A DNA stretch of 6,030 nucleotides from Eubacterium sp. (GTDB lineage: Bacteria > Bacillota > Clostridia > Lachnospirales > Lachnospiraceae): the NCBI GenBank assembly GCA_020844525.1, contig JAJGAH010000170.1, positions 1-6,030 of the forward strand, written 5' to 3'. Made by a program: the position numbers and the translations under genes. The notes beneath the pieces are model-generated. The model was not told the origin of the DNA and did no database searches. It saw only the letters and a list, made by a program, of their open reading frames with translations. Below are positions 1 through 4,667 of this stretch, piece after piece; within the stretch, counting starts at the first letter, position 1, and each line of letters opens with the position of its first letter.

Positions 1-618
1 CAGGAGGATCTCTCGGGTTATGACCTTTTCTTTATCGGAGGAGGACAGGACTTCGAGCAGGAAGTCCTGCTTGAAGATCTGAAGTCCGGAAAAGCAGATG
101 CAATCCGGTCTGCCATTGAGGACGGCAAAACATTTCTGTGCATCTGCGGTGGTTATCAGATGCTTGGTCATTACTACGAGACCGCAGACGGCGTCAGGTG
201 TGAATTCCTTGGCGCGGTAGACTTTTATACAAAGGGCGGAAGCACAAGAATGATAGACAACTATGCTTTCAGGCTTGGTCAGGAATCCGGCGGAAGCACA
301 GTAGTGGGATTTGAAAACCACAGCGGCAGAACTTATCTGGGAAAAGGCGTAAAGCCACTCGGAACCATTCTGAAAGGCTGTGGCAACAACGGAGAGGACC
401 AGACAGAGGGTGTCCGCTACCGGAACGTATTCGGATCCTACAGCCACGGCCCGATCCTTCCGAAAAATCCTGAGTTCTGTGATTTTCTGCTCAAAACCGC
501 ACTGGAGCGCAAATACGGCAGCTTCGACCTGGAACCGCTGGACGACGGATTCGAAAAACAGGCACATGACAGCGTCCTGGCCCATGTGCTTGCAGGCACA
601 GCCGGCAAGGAAGACTAA
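1..618 (+). CDS. gatD: Lipid II isoglutaminyl synthase, glutamine amidotransferase subunit GatD (5' truncated by window edge)
   Basis: Frame 1 is open from the first base to TAA at 616-618 and gives 205 residues; roughly 40-45 N-terminal residues are missing compared with the usual length near 240. Seen: an early DLFFIGGGQD segment, typical of CobB/CobQ-like class I amidotransferases; the nucleophile elbow CICGGYQMLG, with the catalytic Cys at 145-147 (visible residue 49); a GFENHSGRT segment; and SYSHGPILPKNP, with the catalytic His at 445-447 (visible residue 149). The Cys-His distance is close to that of Staphylococcus aureus GatD (Cys94, His189). Known for the family: GatD releases ammonia from glutamine in the cytoplasm and passes it to MurT, which amidates the alpha-carboxyl of D-Glu in lipid II; MurT supplies the acidic member of the triad. 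murT would be expected just upstream, outside the window. A cobyric acid synthase-like amidotransferase is the main alternative, but the short length and motif wording favour GatD. No intrinsic terminator is visible directly after the stop. Confidence 0.9.
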   Translation, partial: QEDLSGYDLFFIGGGQDFEQEVLLEDLKSGKADAIRSAIEDGKTFLCICGGYQMLGHYYETADGVRCEFLGAVDFYTKGGSTRMIDNYAFRLGQESGGSTVVGFENHSGRTYLGKGVKPLGTILKGCGNNGEDQTEGVRYRNVFGSYSHGPILPKNPEFCDFLLKTALERKYGSFDLEPLDDGFEKQAHDSVLAHVLAGTAGKED

Positions 619-628
619 AAAATCACAT

Positions 629-682
629 CAATCCATAAAACATCGATGATCTATAAAACATCGACAATCCATTAAACATCGA
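629..682. repeat. 18-bp tandem repeat, three copies, in the gatD-CDF gap
   Basis: Three adjacent 18-bp units occur at 629-646, 647-664 and 665-682, sharing the pattern caatccatAAAACATCGA; the last eleven bases differ by at most one base between copies. The array begins 10 bp after the gatD stop and contains the palindrome ATCGAT at some joints. Read in the gatD frame after the stop, the units give a six-codon peptide pattern (TSIHK, TSMIYK, TSTIH-stop), but no start or ribosome binding site goes with it. No function can be assigned. The rest of the gap (683-790) holds A/T-rich words such as TATACT (692-697) and TTGAAA (753-758) without a well-spaced promoter pair. Confidence 0.85.
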
Positions 683-814
683 TATTCTTCATATACTATA
701 CAGACAGAACATTCGGCCAACGGAACATCCATCAGGCAGAGCATTCTATTATTGAAACATTCCATAAACAAGGCTTCTTAAATAAGGCTCAAAAAGGAAA
801 GTAGAGACTCCTGT

Positions 815-1714
815 ATGCAAGAGAAAAAACTAAAAATCGAAAAGCTTGCGATGCGCATATCTTTTCTTGGAACCGTAGGCTTCGCCGCTGCAGAGTTTCT
901 GATCTTTCTGATTGCCGGATCCAGGGCGGTCCTGATGGACTTTGTCTTCGACTTTGTGGATGTAATCCTCATCGGTCCTCTGATGTTCCTGATACCATAT
1001 CTGTACAAGCCGGAGTCAGAACGCCATCCATATGGGTACGGACAGGTGGAATCCCTGTTCATCATCATGAAATATCTTGCCTTGGTCGTCGTTGATGTTG
1101 TGCTGCTGTATGATAACGTGGTGACGATACTTCACGGTGGACATACGATCAACGCAGGAACAGTATTCCTGTATGAGATGATCTCCAGCATCGGCACGCT
1201 TACCATGTGCCTCGTACTGAAATATCTGAGCAGAAAATACGAATCTATGATCATCGAAGCAGAGATATTCTCCTGGAAGATTTATGTGTATACCAGTGCA
1301 GGTCTGGCACTGGCATTTCTGCTCGCAATACTTCTGAAAAAGACACCCTACGCCTTTCTGATCCCCTACATGGACCCGGTCATCGCATCGGTGATGGCTG
1401 TTGTCCTGATCATCCGGCCCATCCGGGAAATCATCGCCAACACAAGAAACCTTCTTCTGTTCTCGGCACCACCGGAAACTGTAGAAGAAGTCCGGAAGGT
1501 CGCAGAAGAGGAGCTGAAAAAATACTCCTGCCGCATCAAATTCCTCGAGGTGATCCAGACCGGCAGAAAAACCTGGGTGGAGATCTATATCGATAGCGAA
1601 TCCGATGTGGTTGTTCTCCATCACCTCCGACTGGTCCGGGATGCCATCCGCACACGGCTTGGGAAGGATTTTGATCAGCTCTACGTCGAATTGATCCCCG
1701 ACCTTCCCGGGTGA
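815..1714 (+). CDS. Divergent cation diffusion facilitator (CDF) family membrane protein
   Basis: This 299-residue protein has the CDF layout: short basic N-terminus, about six hydrophobic segments (roughly 14-34, 40-62, 81-103, 117-137, 157-174, 182-203) and a cytoplasmic C-terminal domain from about 215. Family landmarks are the Asp-rich TM2 (D42, D46, D49), HPYGYGQVESL after TM2 (71-81; usual form HPYGHGxAE) and a DP pair opening TM6 (187-188). CDF proteins normally export Zn, Mn, Fe or Co using protons. Several usual ligands are missing: TM5, where an HxxxD pair is expected, reads SWKIY (153-157); the His of the GHG motif is Tyr75; and the His-rich signature of the C-terminal domain is replaced by WVEIYID. 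Substrate and even transport activity are therefore uncertain. ATG 815 is the only start codon after the in-frame stop at 779; a GGAAAG-like site at 796-801 lies 13 nt upstream, rather far. It is probably transcribed alone or with gatD; the first clear terminator downstream is at 2019. Confidence 0.78.
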   Translation: MQEKKLKIEKLAMRISFLGTVGFAAAEFLIFLIAGSRAVLMDFVFDFVDVILIGPLMFLIPYLYKPESERHPYGYGQVESLFIIMKYLALVVVDVVLLYDNVVTILHGGHTINAGTVFLYEMISSIGTLTMCLVLKYLSRKYESMIIEAEIFSWKIYVYTSAGLALAFLLAILLKKTPYAFLIPYMDPVIASVMAVVLIIRPIREIIANTRNLLLFSAPPETVEEVRKVAEEELKKYSCRIKFLEVIQTGRKTWVEIYIDSESDVVVLHHLRLVRDAIRTRLGKDFDQLYVELIPDLPG

Positions 1715-1777
1715 GACATTTGCCGCCTTGCATGCCGATTTGAAAAATCCCCTGACACCAACCTTCCCGGATGAGAC
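1701..1777. repeat. Direct repeat of the CDF gene's 3' end (60-bp offset)
   Basis: The 17 bases at 1701-1717, which cover the last CDF codons and its TGA, recur at 1761-1777 with one difference (ACCTTCCCGG, then G or A, then TGAGAC). The offset of 60 bp keeps the reading frame, so LPG-stop-D appears twice. A weaker third echo, CCCCGATCT, occurs at 1796-1804 and resembles the CCCCGACCT at 1696-1704. This looks like decayed duplication of the gene tail; no hairpin with a T-run accompanies it, so it is not a terminator. Confidence 0.65.
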
Positions 1778-1849
1778 CGTTCATCTGACGTACTCCCCGA
1801 TCTGGAAACTATGTAAGGCTGCAGTATACATTATCTGTTACCGCTCTAC

Positions 1850-1993
1850 ATGTACACAGGGATTCAGAAGAGTATCTCAAACTCTCAAATGACAGCTGTC
1901 AGGAAAGCATCTCAGAATTCGCAAGTGGCAGATATCGAAAATGGATCTCAGAATTTGTAAACGACAGATACCAGGAAAGCATCACAGAATCCC
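1850..1993. repeat. 36-bp tandem repeat, three clear units plus one degenerate unit
   Basis: Units at 1886-1921, 1922-1957 and 1958-1993 are each exactly 36 bp and share GACAG or GGCAG near position 6-10, a GGAAAGC-like centre and the ending ATCTCAGAAT or ATCACAGAAT. A poorer copy precedes them at 1850-1885 (ACAG at positions 7-10, ATCTCA shifted by one base). The period equals 12 codons, and one frame gives related 12-residue units (ending KSISNS, KASQNS, NGSQNL, KASQNP). The fourth is cut off by TAA where the second and third begin with CAA. Unit 2 contains the palindrome GACAGCTGTC. The array ends 25 bp before the terminator stem. Function unknown; it could be an RNA repeat, protein-binding sites or relic coding sequence. 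Confidence 0.8.
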
Positions 1994-2018
1994 CAAAAAA
2001 TAAATATCGAGATATTAC

Positions 2019-2046
2019 GGCCCCGCTCAGGGGCCTGTTTTTTTTT
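2019..2046 (+). terminator. Rho-independent terminator upstream of mraZ
   Basis: A perfect 6-bp GC stem, GGCCCC (2019-2024) with GGGGCC (2030-2035), has a 5-nt loop GCTCA and is followed by TG and nine T (2038-2046). It should end + strand transcripts coming from the CDF gene or the repeat array and insulate the mraZ promoter. The other strand has no adjacent U-run, so it reads as one-directional. Confidence 0.88.
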
Positions 2047-2047
2047 G

Positions 2048-2228
2048 CGGCCAGCCCCGGGCGAGGGGTTCTGCAGCAGGCAATAGGAAGTCGTTCGAAA
2101 TTTCACATCGAACCTGCCGCCCGGAGATGGCGACACGGTTTTTGAAGCCTCGAAGGGCGTGCAGATGGTTCGATGTGAAATGAGATAAGACGACGTGCCT
2201 GCGCAGAACCCCTCGACCGGGGCGTCCG
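2048..2228. ncRNA. Rod-shaped inverted repeat, candidate structured RNA (6S-like architecture)
   Basis: The two halves pair over most of their length. Outer helix: CCCCGG 2055-2060 with 2217-2222; a perfect 13-bp block 2062-2074 with 2203-2215; then GCAGGCA 2076-2082 with 2196-2202, leaving A2075 bulged. An internal bubble follows (2083-2099 against 2182-2195), in which GTCGT 2090-2094 could pair with ACGAC 2190-2194. Upper helix: a perfect 15-bp block 2100-2114 with 2167-2181, then TGC/GCA and CGCCC/GGGCG (2118-2122 with 2155-2159), capped by an apical loop at about 2123-2154. A rod of about 180 nt with a central bubble is the general shape of 6S RNA, the RNA polymerase-binding regulator, but no conserved 6S sequence was recognised. 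Neither strand shows a convincing promoter, and the T-run at 2248-2255 does not directly follow the stem. Strand is undecided; a cis-acting leader or a small mobile inverted repeat are alternatives. The pairing itself is very clear; the RNA class is inference. Confidence 0.55.
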
Positions 2229-2279
2229 TCTGTCACATCACCTCCACTTTTTTTTCACACAATTTTCTCTGAAAAGCTG

Positions 2280-2308
2280 TTGATTTTTATAGGACGTAAC
2301 GCTAAAAT
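2280..2308 (+). promoter_or_regulatory. Sigma-A promoter of mraZ
   Basis: A -35 hexamer TTGATT (2280-2285) and a -10 hexamer TAAAAT (2303-2308) are separated by exactly 17 bp, with A/T-rich sequence upstream (2248-2275) that could act as an UP element. Transcription would start near 2315, giving a leader of about 110 nt before the mraZ ATG. The MraZ boxes begin about 5 bp after this start point, as expected for an autorepressed dcw promoter. Confidence 0.8.
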
Positions 2309-2319
2309 GAAACCATAAG

Positions 2320-2384
2320 TGGTGAAATGTGGTGGATTGTGGTGGGAAATGGGGCGAAAATCCCCGTTCGTGCGAAAAGTGGGA
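2320..2384 (+). promoter_or_regulatory. MraZ operator: TGGTG/TGGGG boxes in 10-bp register
   Basis: TGGTG occurs at 2320-2324, 2330-2334 and 2340-2344, then TGGGG at 2350-2354, each exactly 10 bp (one helical turn) from the last. A further TGGGA at 2380-2384 is 30 bp on, still in register. MraZ proteins are known to bind short G-rich direct repeats spaced about 10 bp in front of their own gene; binding here would block the promoter just upstream. The assignment rests on the repeat pattern and position. Confidence 0.82.
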
Positions 2385-2426
2385 GCGCACAGCCAGAATC
2401 AAATCACGGGCGAGGTTAATGATTCT

Positions 2427-2858
2427 ATGTTTATGGGAGAGTACAGTCATACAATCGATAGCAAGGGAAGACTGATCATCCCGTCCAAATTCAGGGAAGA
2501 GCTGGGGGAGAGCTTTGTCCTGACAAGAGGACTGGACGGATGCCTGTCCATCTATCCGGCTGCATCCTGGAAAGCCTTTGAGGAGAAGCTTGCCAAGCTG
2601 CCACTTACAAGTAAAGATGCAAGAACCTTCACCCGTTTCTTTGTCAGTGGAGCAACAGGCTGCGAACTGGACAAGCAGGGGAGAATTCTCGTGCCGGGAA
2701 CGCTGCGGGAATATGCTGGTCTGGAGAAAGATGTGATTCTGGCCGGGAACCTGGATCGCATAGAGGTCTGGAGCAAAGATCGATGGGCGGATAACAATGA
2801 CTTTGAGGACATGAATGCCATCGCGAAGGGACTGCAGGATATTGGAGTGTCCATCTGA
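2427..2858 (+). CDS. mraZ: Transcriptional regulator MraZ
   Basis: This 143-residue protein matches the usual MraZ length. It has two SpoVT/AbrB-type halves, each with the DxxxR signature: DSKGRLIIP (residues 11-19, D11 and R15) and DKQGRILVP (82-90, D82 and R86). It begins [11 protein letters not shown], the family's standard opening. MraZ proteins assemble into rings that bind repeated boxes at the dcw promoter and usually repress it; they can also affect other genes. ATG 2427 was chosen because it gives the family N-terminus and has GAGG (2412-2415) 11 nt upstream; the in-frame upstream codons back to GTG 2319 translate the operator itself and are not protein-like. It is first gene of the operon, 22 bp before rsmH, and likely autoregulated through the boxes at 2320-2384. 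Confidence 0.97.
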   Translation: MFMGEYSHTIDSKGRLIIPSKFREELGESFVLTRGLDGCLSIYPAASWKAFEEKLAKLPLTSKDARTFTRFFVSGATGCELDKQGRILVPGTLREYAGLEKDVILAGNLDRIEVWSKDRWADNNDFEDMNAIAKGLQDIGVSI

Positions 2859-2880
2859 ATCTGACGCAGGAGCTTTGAGT

Positions 2881-3825
2881 ATGGAATTCAGTCACAAATC
2901 AGTACTGTTAAACGAAACCATAGATTATCTGAACATAAAGCCAGACGGAATTTACGTGGACGGCACATTAGGGGGTGGCGGCCACGCACTGGAAGTTTGC
3001 AGGCATCTTACAGAGGGAGGAAGAATCATCGGGATCGATCAGGATGCGGACGCGATAGAAGCAGCAGGGAACCGGCTTATGGAATATAAGGACCGCGTAA
3101 CGATTCTCCGGGGCAACTATCACGACATGAAGAGCATGCTGGCCGACTGCGGAATCACCGGCGTAGACGGTATTCTGCTGGATCTCGGCGTATCTTCGCA
3201 CCAGCTGGATGATTCAAGCCGTGGCTTTACCTACCGGGCAGACGCTCCTCTGGACATGCGAATGGACCAGAGGCAGGAGCTTTCTGCTTACACGGTCGTA
3301 AATACCTACAGCAAAGAGCAGTTGTATCATGTGATTCGTGATTATGGCGAAGAGAAATTTGCGGAGAATATCGCAAAGCACATCTGTCAGGAACGTGAAA
3401 AAAAGCCGATCAGGACAACAGGAGAGCTGGCCGGCATCATCAAAGCCTCCATCCCTGCAAAAATGAGAGCGGGCGGAGGACATCCGGCGAAGCGCACATT
3501 CCAGGCAATACGGATCGAGGTAAACGGGGAGCTGGATGTACTCAGAGATTCCCTGGACAGTATGATCGGGCTTCTGAATGAAGGCGGCAGAATCTGCGTG
3601 ATCACCTTTCATTCACTGGAGGACCGTATTGTAAAGAACCATTTCAAAAAGAATGAAAATCCCTGCATCTGTCCACCGCAGTTTCCGGTTTGCGTCTGCG
3701 GGAGAAAGTCAAAGGGATTTGTTGTTACACGAAAGCCGATCGTTCCAACGGCAGAGGAAATGGAAGAAAATCCGCGTTCAAAGAGCGCAAAGCTCAGAGT
3801 CTTTGAAAAAAGAAGCGCGAAGTGA
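2881..3825 (+). CDS. rsmH: 16S rRNA (cytosine(1402)-N4)-methyltransferase RsmH
   Basis: This protein of 314 residues has the normal family length. RsmH (formerly MraW) uses S-adenosylmethionine to methylate N4 of C1402 in the ribosomal P site of 16S rRNA. Seen in order: HKSVLLNE (5-12); the SAM-binding loop [11 protein letters not shown] (25-35); GIDQD (51-55), the acidic end of strand 2; [13 protein letters not shown] (98-110); [16 protein letters not shown] (114-129); the signature [15 protein letters not shown] (201-215); and [10 protein letters not shown] (243-252). A C-x-C pair is present twice, CIC (262-264) and CVC (271-273), as is usual in Firmicute RsmH. ATG 2881 has a perfect AGGAG at 2868-2872, 8 nt away, and gives the standard N-terminus; a longer in-frame extension into mraZ is rejected. 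The gap to mraZ is 22 bp, so both are on one transcript. Confidence 0.98.
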   Translation: MEFSHKSVLLNETIDYLNIKPDGIYVDGTLGGGGHALEVCRHLTEGGRIIGIDQDADAIEAAGNRLMEYKDRVTILRGNYHDMKSMLADCGITGVDGILLDLGVSSHQLDDSSRGFTYRADAPLDMRMDQRQELSAYTVVNTYSKEQLYHVIRDYGEEKFAENIAKHICQEREKKPIRTTGELAGIIKASIPAKMRAGGGHPAKRTFQAIRIEVNGELDVLRDSLDSMIGLLNEGGRICVITFHSLEDRIVKNHFKKNENPCICPPQFPVCVCGRKSKGFVVTRKPIVPTAEEMEENPRSKSAKLRVFEKRSAK

Positions 3826-3865
3826 TATTCTAAAAAGATAATCCCGTAAAAGACAGGGTGGATTG

Positions 3866-4402
3866 ATGGCCAGAAGAAGTTCGAAAACATATACAAGTGC
3901 AAAAAGAAGGGTAAATTCGATAAGATCGGGTTCGGTAAAGTATTACAGACTGCAGGAATCATACGAGGATGGTAATGCGGTCCGGAGTCTGGAGGAAGAG
4001 ACTGCGGAGGACATTATCGAGAAGGCAAAGCCTAAAGTGAGCAGACGCACAAGGATCAATCGTGCCAGAGCCAGGAACATGAGCGCGGGTTATGTATTGT
4101 TTTTATCTGTTGTCTGCATTGCTACGGTTTTCCTCTGCATCCACTATCTGCAGCTGCGCTCTGATCTGACCAATCAGACAGAGACGATTGCTTCCATGGA
4201 GAATACGCTCAGTCAGCTGAAAGCAGACAATGATGCCTATTACAAGGAAACGATGGCATCTGTATCCATGGATGATGTGCGGGATACAGCTCTGAACAAG
4301 TTGGGCATGCACTATGCGACAGAATCTCAGATCCGGTACTACAATACAGAAGATGAGAGCTATGTGCGCCAGTATCAGAGCGTTTCTGATGACGGACAGT
4401 GA
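3866..4402 (+). CDS. ftsL: Cell division protein FtsL-like (bitopic membrane protein)
   Basis: This 178-residue protein sits between rsmH and the PBP gene, where ftsL belongs. Its sequence is poorly conserved, as FtsL usually is; the call rests on position and architecture. Residues 1-72 are a long basic and acidic cytoplasmic tail (RRSSKTYTSAKRR near the start, RRTRINRARARN before the membrane). One transmembrane segment spans about 74-95. A coiled-coil-like stretch follows (about 96-130), then DVRDTALNKLGMHYATESQI (137-156), like the A-x-x-x-LGM motif at the end of FtsL/DivIC domains. FtsL joins DivIB and DivIC and helps activate the septal synthase. The cytoplasmic tail is longer than in the classical, roughly 120-residue FtsL proteins. 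ATG 3866 is preferred over the adjacent TTG 3863 because AGGGTGG (3855-3861) is then better spaced. The gap to rsmH is 40 bp. Confidence 0.83.
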   Translation: MARRSSKTYTSAKRRVNSIRSGSVKYYRLQESYEDGNAVRSLEEETAEDIIEKAKPKVSRRTRINRARARNMSAGYVLFLSVVCIATVFLCIHYLQLRSDLTNQTETIASMENTLSQLKADNDAYYKETMASVSMDDVRDTALNKLGMHYATESQIRYYNTEDESYVRQYQSVSDDGQ

Positions 4403-4445
4403 CCTGAAAGGCTGTTGGAATACCGGAGGAATCAGGAAGACTGTC
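4395..4445 (+). other. Two-part hairpin across the ftsL stop codon
   Basis: GACAGT (4395-4400, overlapping the stop codon) can pair with ACTGTC (4440-4445), and CCTGA (4403-4407) with TCAGG (4432-4436). An alternative pairing is CTGTT (4412-4416) with AACAG (4446-4450). No U-run follows, so this is not a standard terminator. It may mark the 3' end of the ftsL message or affect translation termination, or be chance. Confidence 0.35.
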
Positions 4446-4454
4446 AACAGGTAT

Positions 4455-4483
4455 GCGACAAGCTGAAATGATTGTGTTATAAT
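4455..4483 (+). promoter_or_regulatory. Extended -10 promoter upstream of the PBP gene
   Basis: A perfect -10 hexamer TATAAT (4478-4483) is preceded by TGT (4475-4477), giving an extended -10 element. The -35 candidate GCGACA (4455-4460) matches TTGACA at four positions with 17-bp spacing. Transcription would start near 4490, inside the left arm of the hairpin at 4485-4566. It could drive the PBP gene separately from the mraZ operon, or a short RNA ending at 4573. Confidence 0.72.
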
Positions 4484-4484
4484 T

Positions 4485-4573
4485 TCAGAACCATGTGAAT
4501 TGATCTGAGAAGACGCGCCATGATGGACGTGTTTGCGGCTTTTCAGATTAGTTCATATGGTTCTGATCTTTTT
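4485..4573 (+). terminator. 28-bp hairpin plus U-run: terminator, attenuator or small RNA
   Basis: Bases 4485-4512 pair without a gap to 4539-4566: 24 Watson-Crick pairs and four G-U pairs (4495-4556, 4500-4551, 4502-4549, 4509-4542). After one mismatch, CGC 4514-4516 pairs with GCG 4535-4537, leaving an 18-nt loop. The G-U pairs would be A-C mismatches on the other strand, so the structure belongs to the + strand RNA. Two bases after the stem come five T (4569-4573), so it can act as an intrinsic terminator. Because the promoter at 4455-4483 starts about where the stem begins, the product could be a discrete RNA of roughly 80 nt, or a stem at the very 5' end of the PBP message that must be read through. 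Confidence 0.7.
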
Positions 4574-4646
4574 ACTGCATAAATACTGTGAAGACTTATG
4601 CAGTTTATGCTGTTTTTTTGACTTATGCAGTTTATTCTGTTTTTTT
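4574..4646 (+). repeat. 27-bp tandem duplication with T7 tails in the PBP leader
   Basis: Two adjacent 27-bp units (4593-4619 and 4620-4646) differ at one base; each reads GACTTATGCAGTTTAT, then G or T, then CTG and seven T. Just upstream, ACTGCATAA (4574-4582) is the exact complement of TTATGCAGT in both units (4596-4604 and 4623-4631). It can therefore form either of two mutually exclusive 9-bp hairpins, each followed 8 nt later by a T7 run. The second T7 ends four bases before the PBP ribosome binding site. This arrangement could tune read-through or translation, and the unit number could vary by slippage. Confidence 0.75.
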
Positions 4647-4650
4647 ATAG

Positions 4651-4667
4651 AAGGAGATTCTGCCTTG
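4651..4667 (+). promoter_or_regulatory. Ribosome binding site fixing the TTG start of the PBP gene
   Basis: AAGGAGA (4651-4657) lies 7-8 nt before TTG 4665-4667. The next in-frame ATG (4710) has no comparable site, so translation most likely begins at TTG. Confidence 0.8.

Larger units (their letters stand above)
1715..2426. other. 712-bp stretch without a convincing protein gene
   Basis: This gap between the CDF gene and mraZ has no open frame resembling a known protein. From left to right it holds a direct repeat of the CDF 3' end, a 36-bp tandem array, a strong intrinsic terminator, a rod-like inverted repeat of about 180 bp, an anti-Shine-Dalgarno-like sequence with a run of eight T, and the mraZ promoter with its operator. 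A 36-codon frame (ATG 1850 to TAA 1958-1960) lies exactly on the 36-bp repeats and in the CDF frame, but it has no ribosome binding site. Confidence 0.7.

Noticed and set aside
629..682. CRISPR array
   Set aside because: The 18-bp units abut without spacers, and there are no cas genes in the window.
1016..1624. 202-codon minus-strand open frame
   Set aside because: It is antisense to the CDF gene, has odd Cys/His/Asp-rich composition and no domain.
1737..1749. Short hairpin GATTT-GAA-AAATC as CDF terminator
   Set aside because: It is a weak A/T stem with no T-run after it; the terminator at 2019 is far stronger.
2048..2228. MITE or small insertion element
   Set aside because: Pairing continues through the interior with a bubble and apical stem, and no flanking target duplication is visible, so a structured RNA fits better; a genome search for copies would settle it.
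2027..2236. 69-codon minus-strand frame with a strong ribosome binding site-like sequence
   Set aside because: It runs entirely through the inverted repeat, has a GTG start only four bases from the site, and its protein shows no recognisable domain; palindromic RNA explains the region better. The ribosome binding site match is kept as a finding.
2319..2426. GTG-started N-terminal extension of mraZ
   Set aside because: These codons translate the operator boxes and are unlike any MraZ N-terminus; ATG 2427 gives the standard MFMGEY start and family length.
2815..2880. Upstream ATG extending rsmH into the end of mraZ
   Set aside because: The extension overlaps mraZ, lacks a ribosome binding site and is absent from the family; AGGAG at 2868 fixes ATG 2881.
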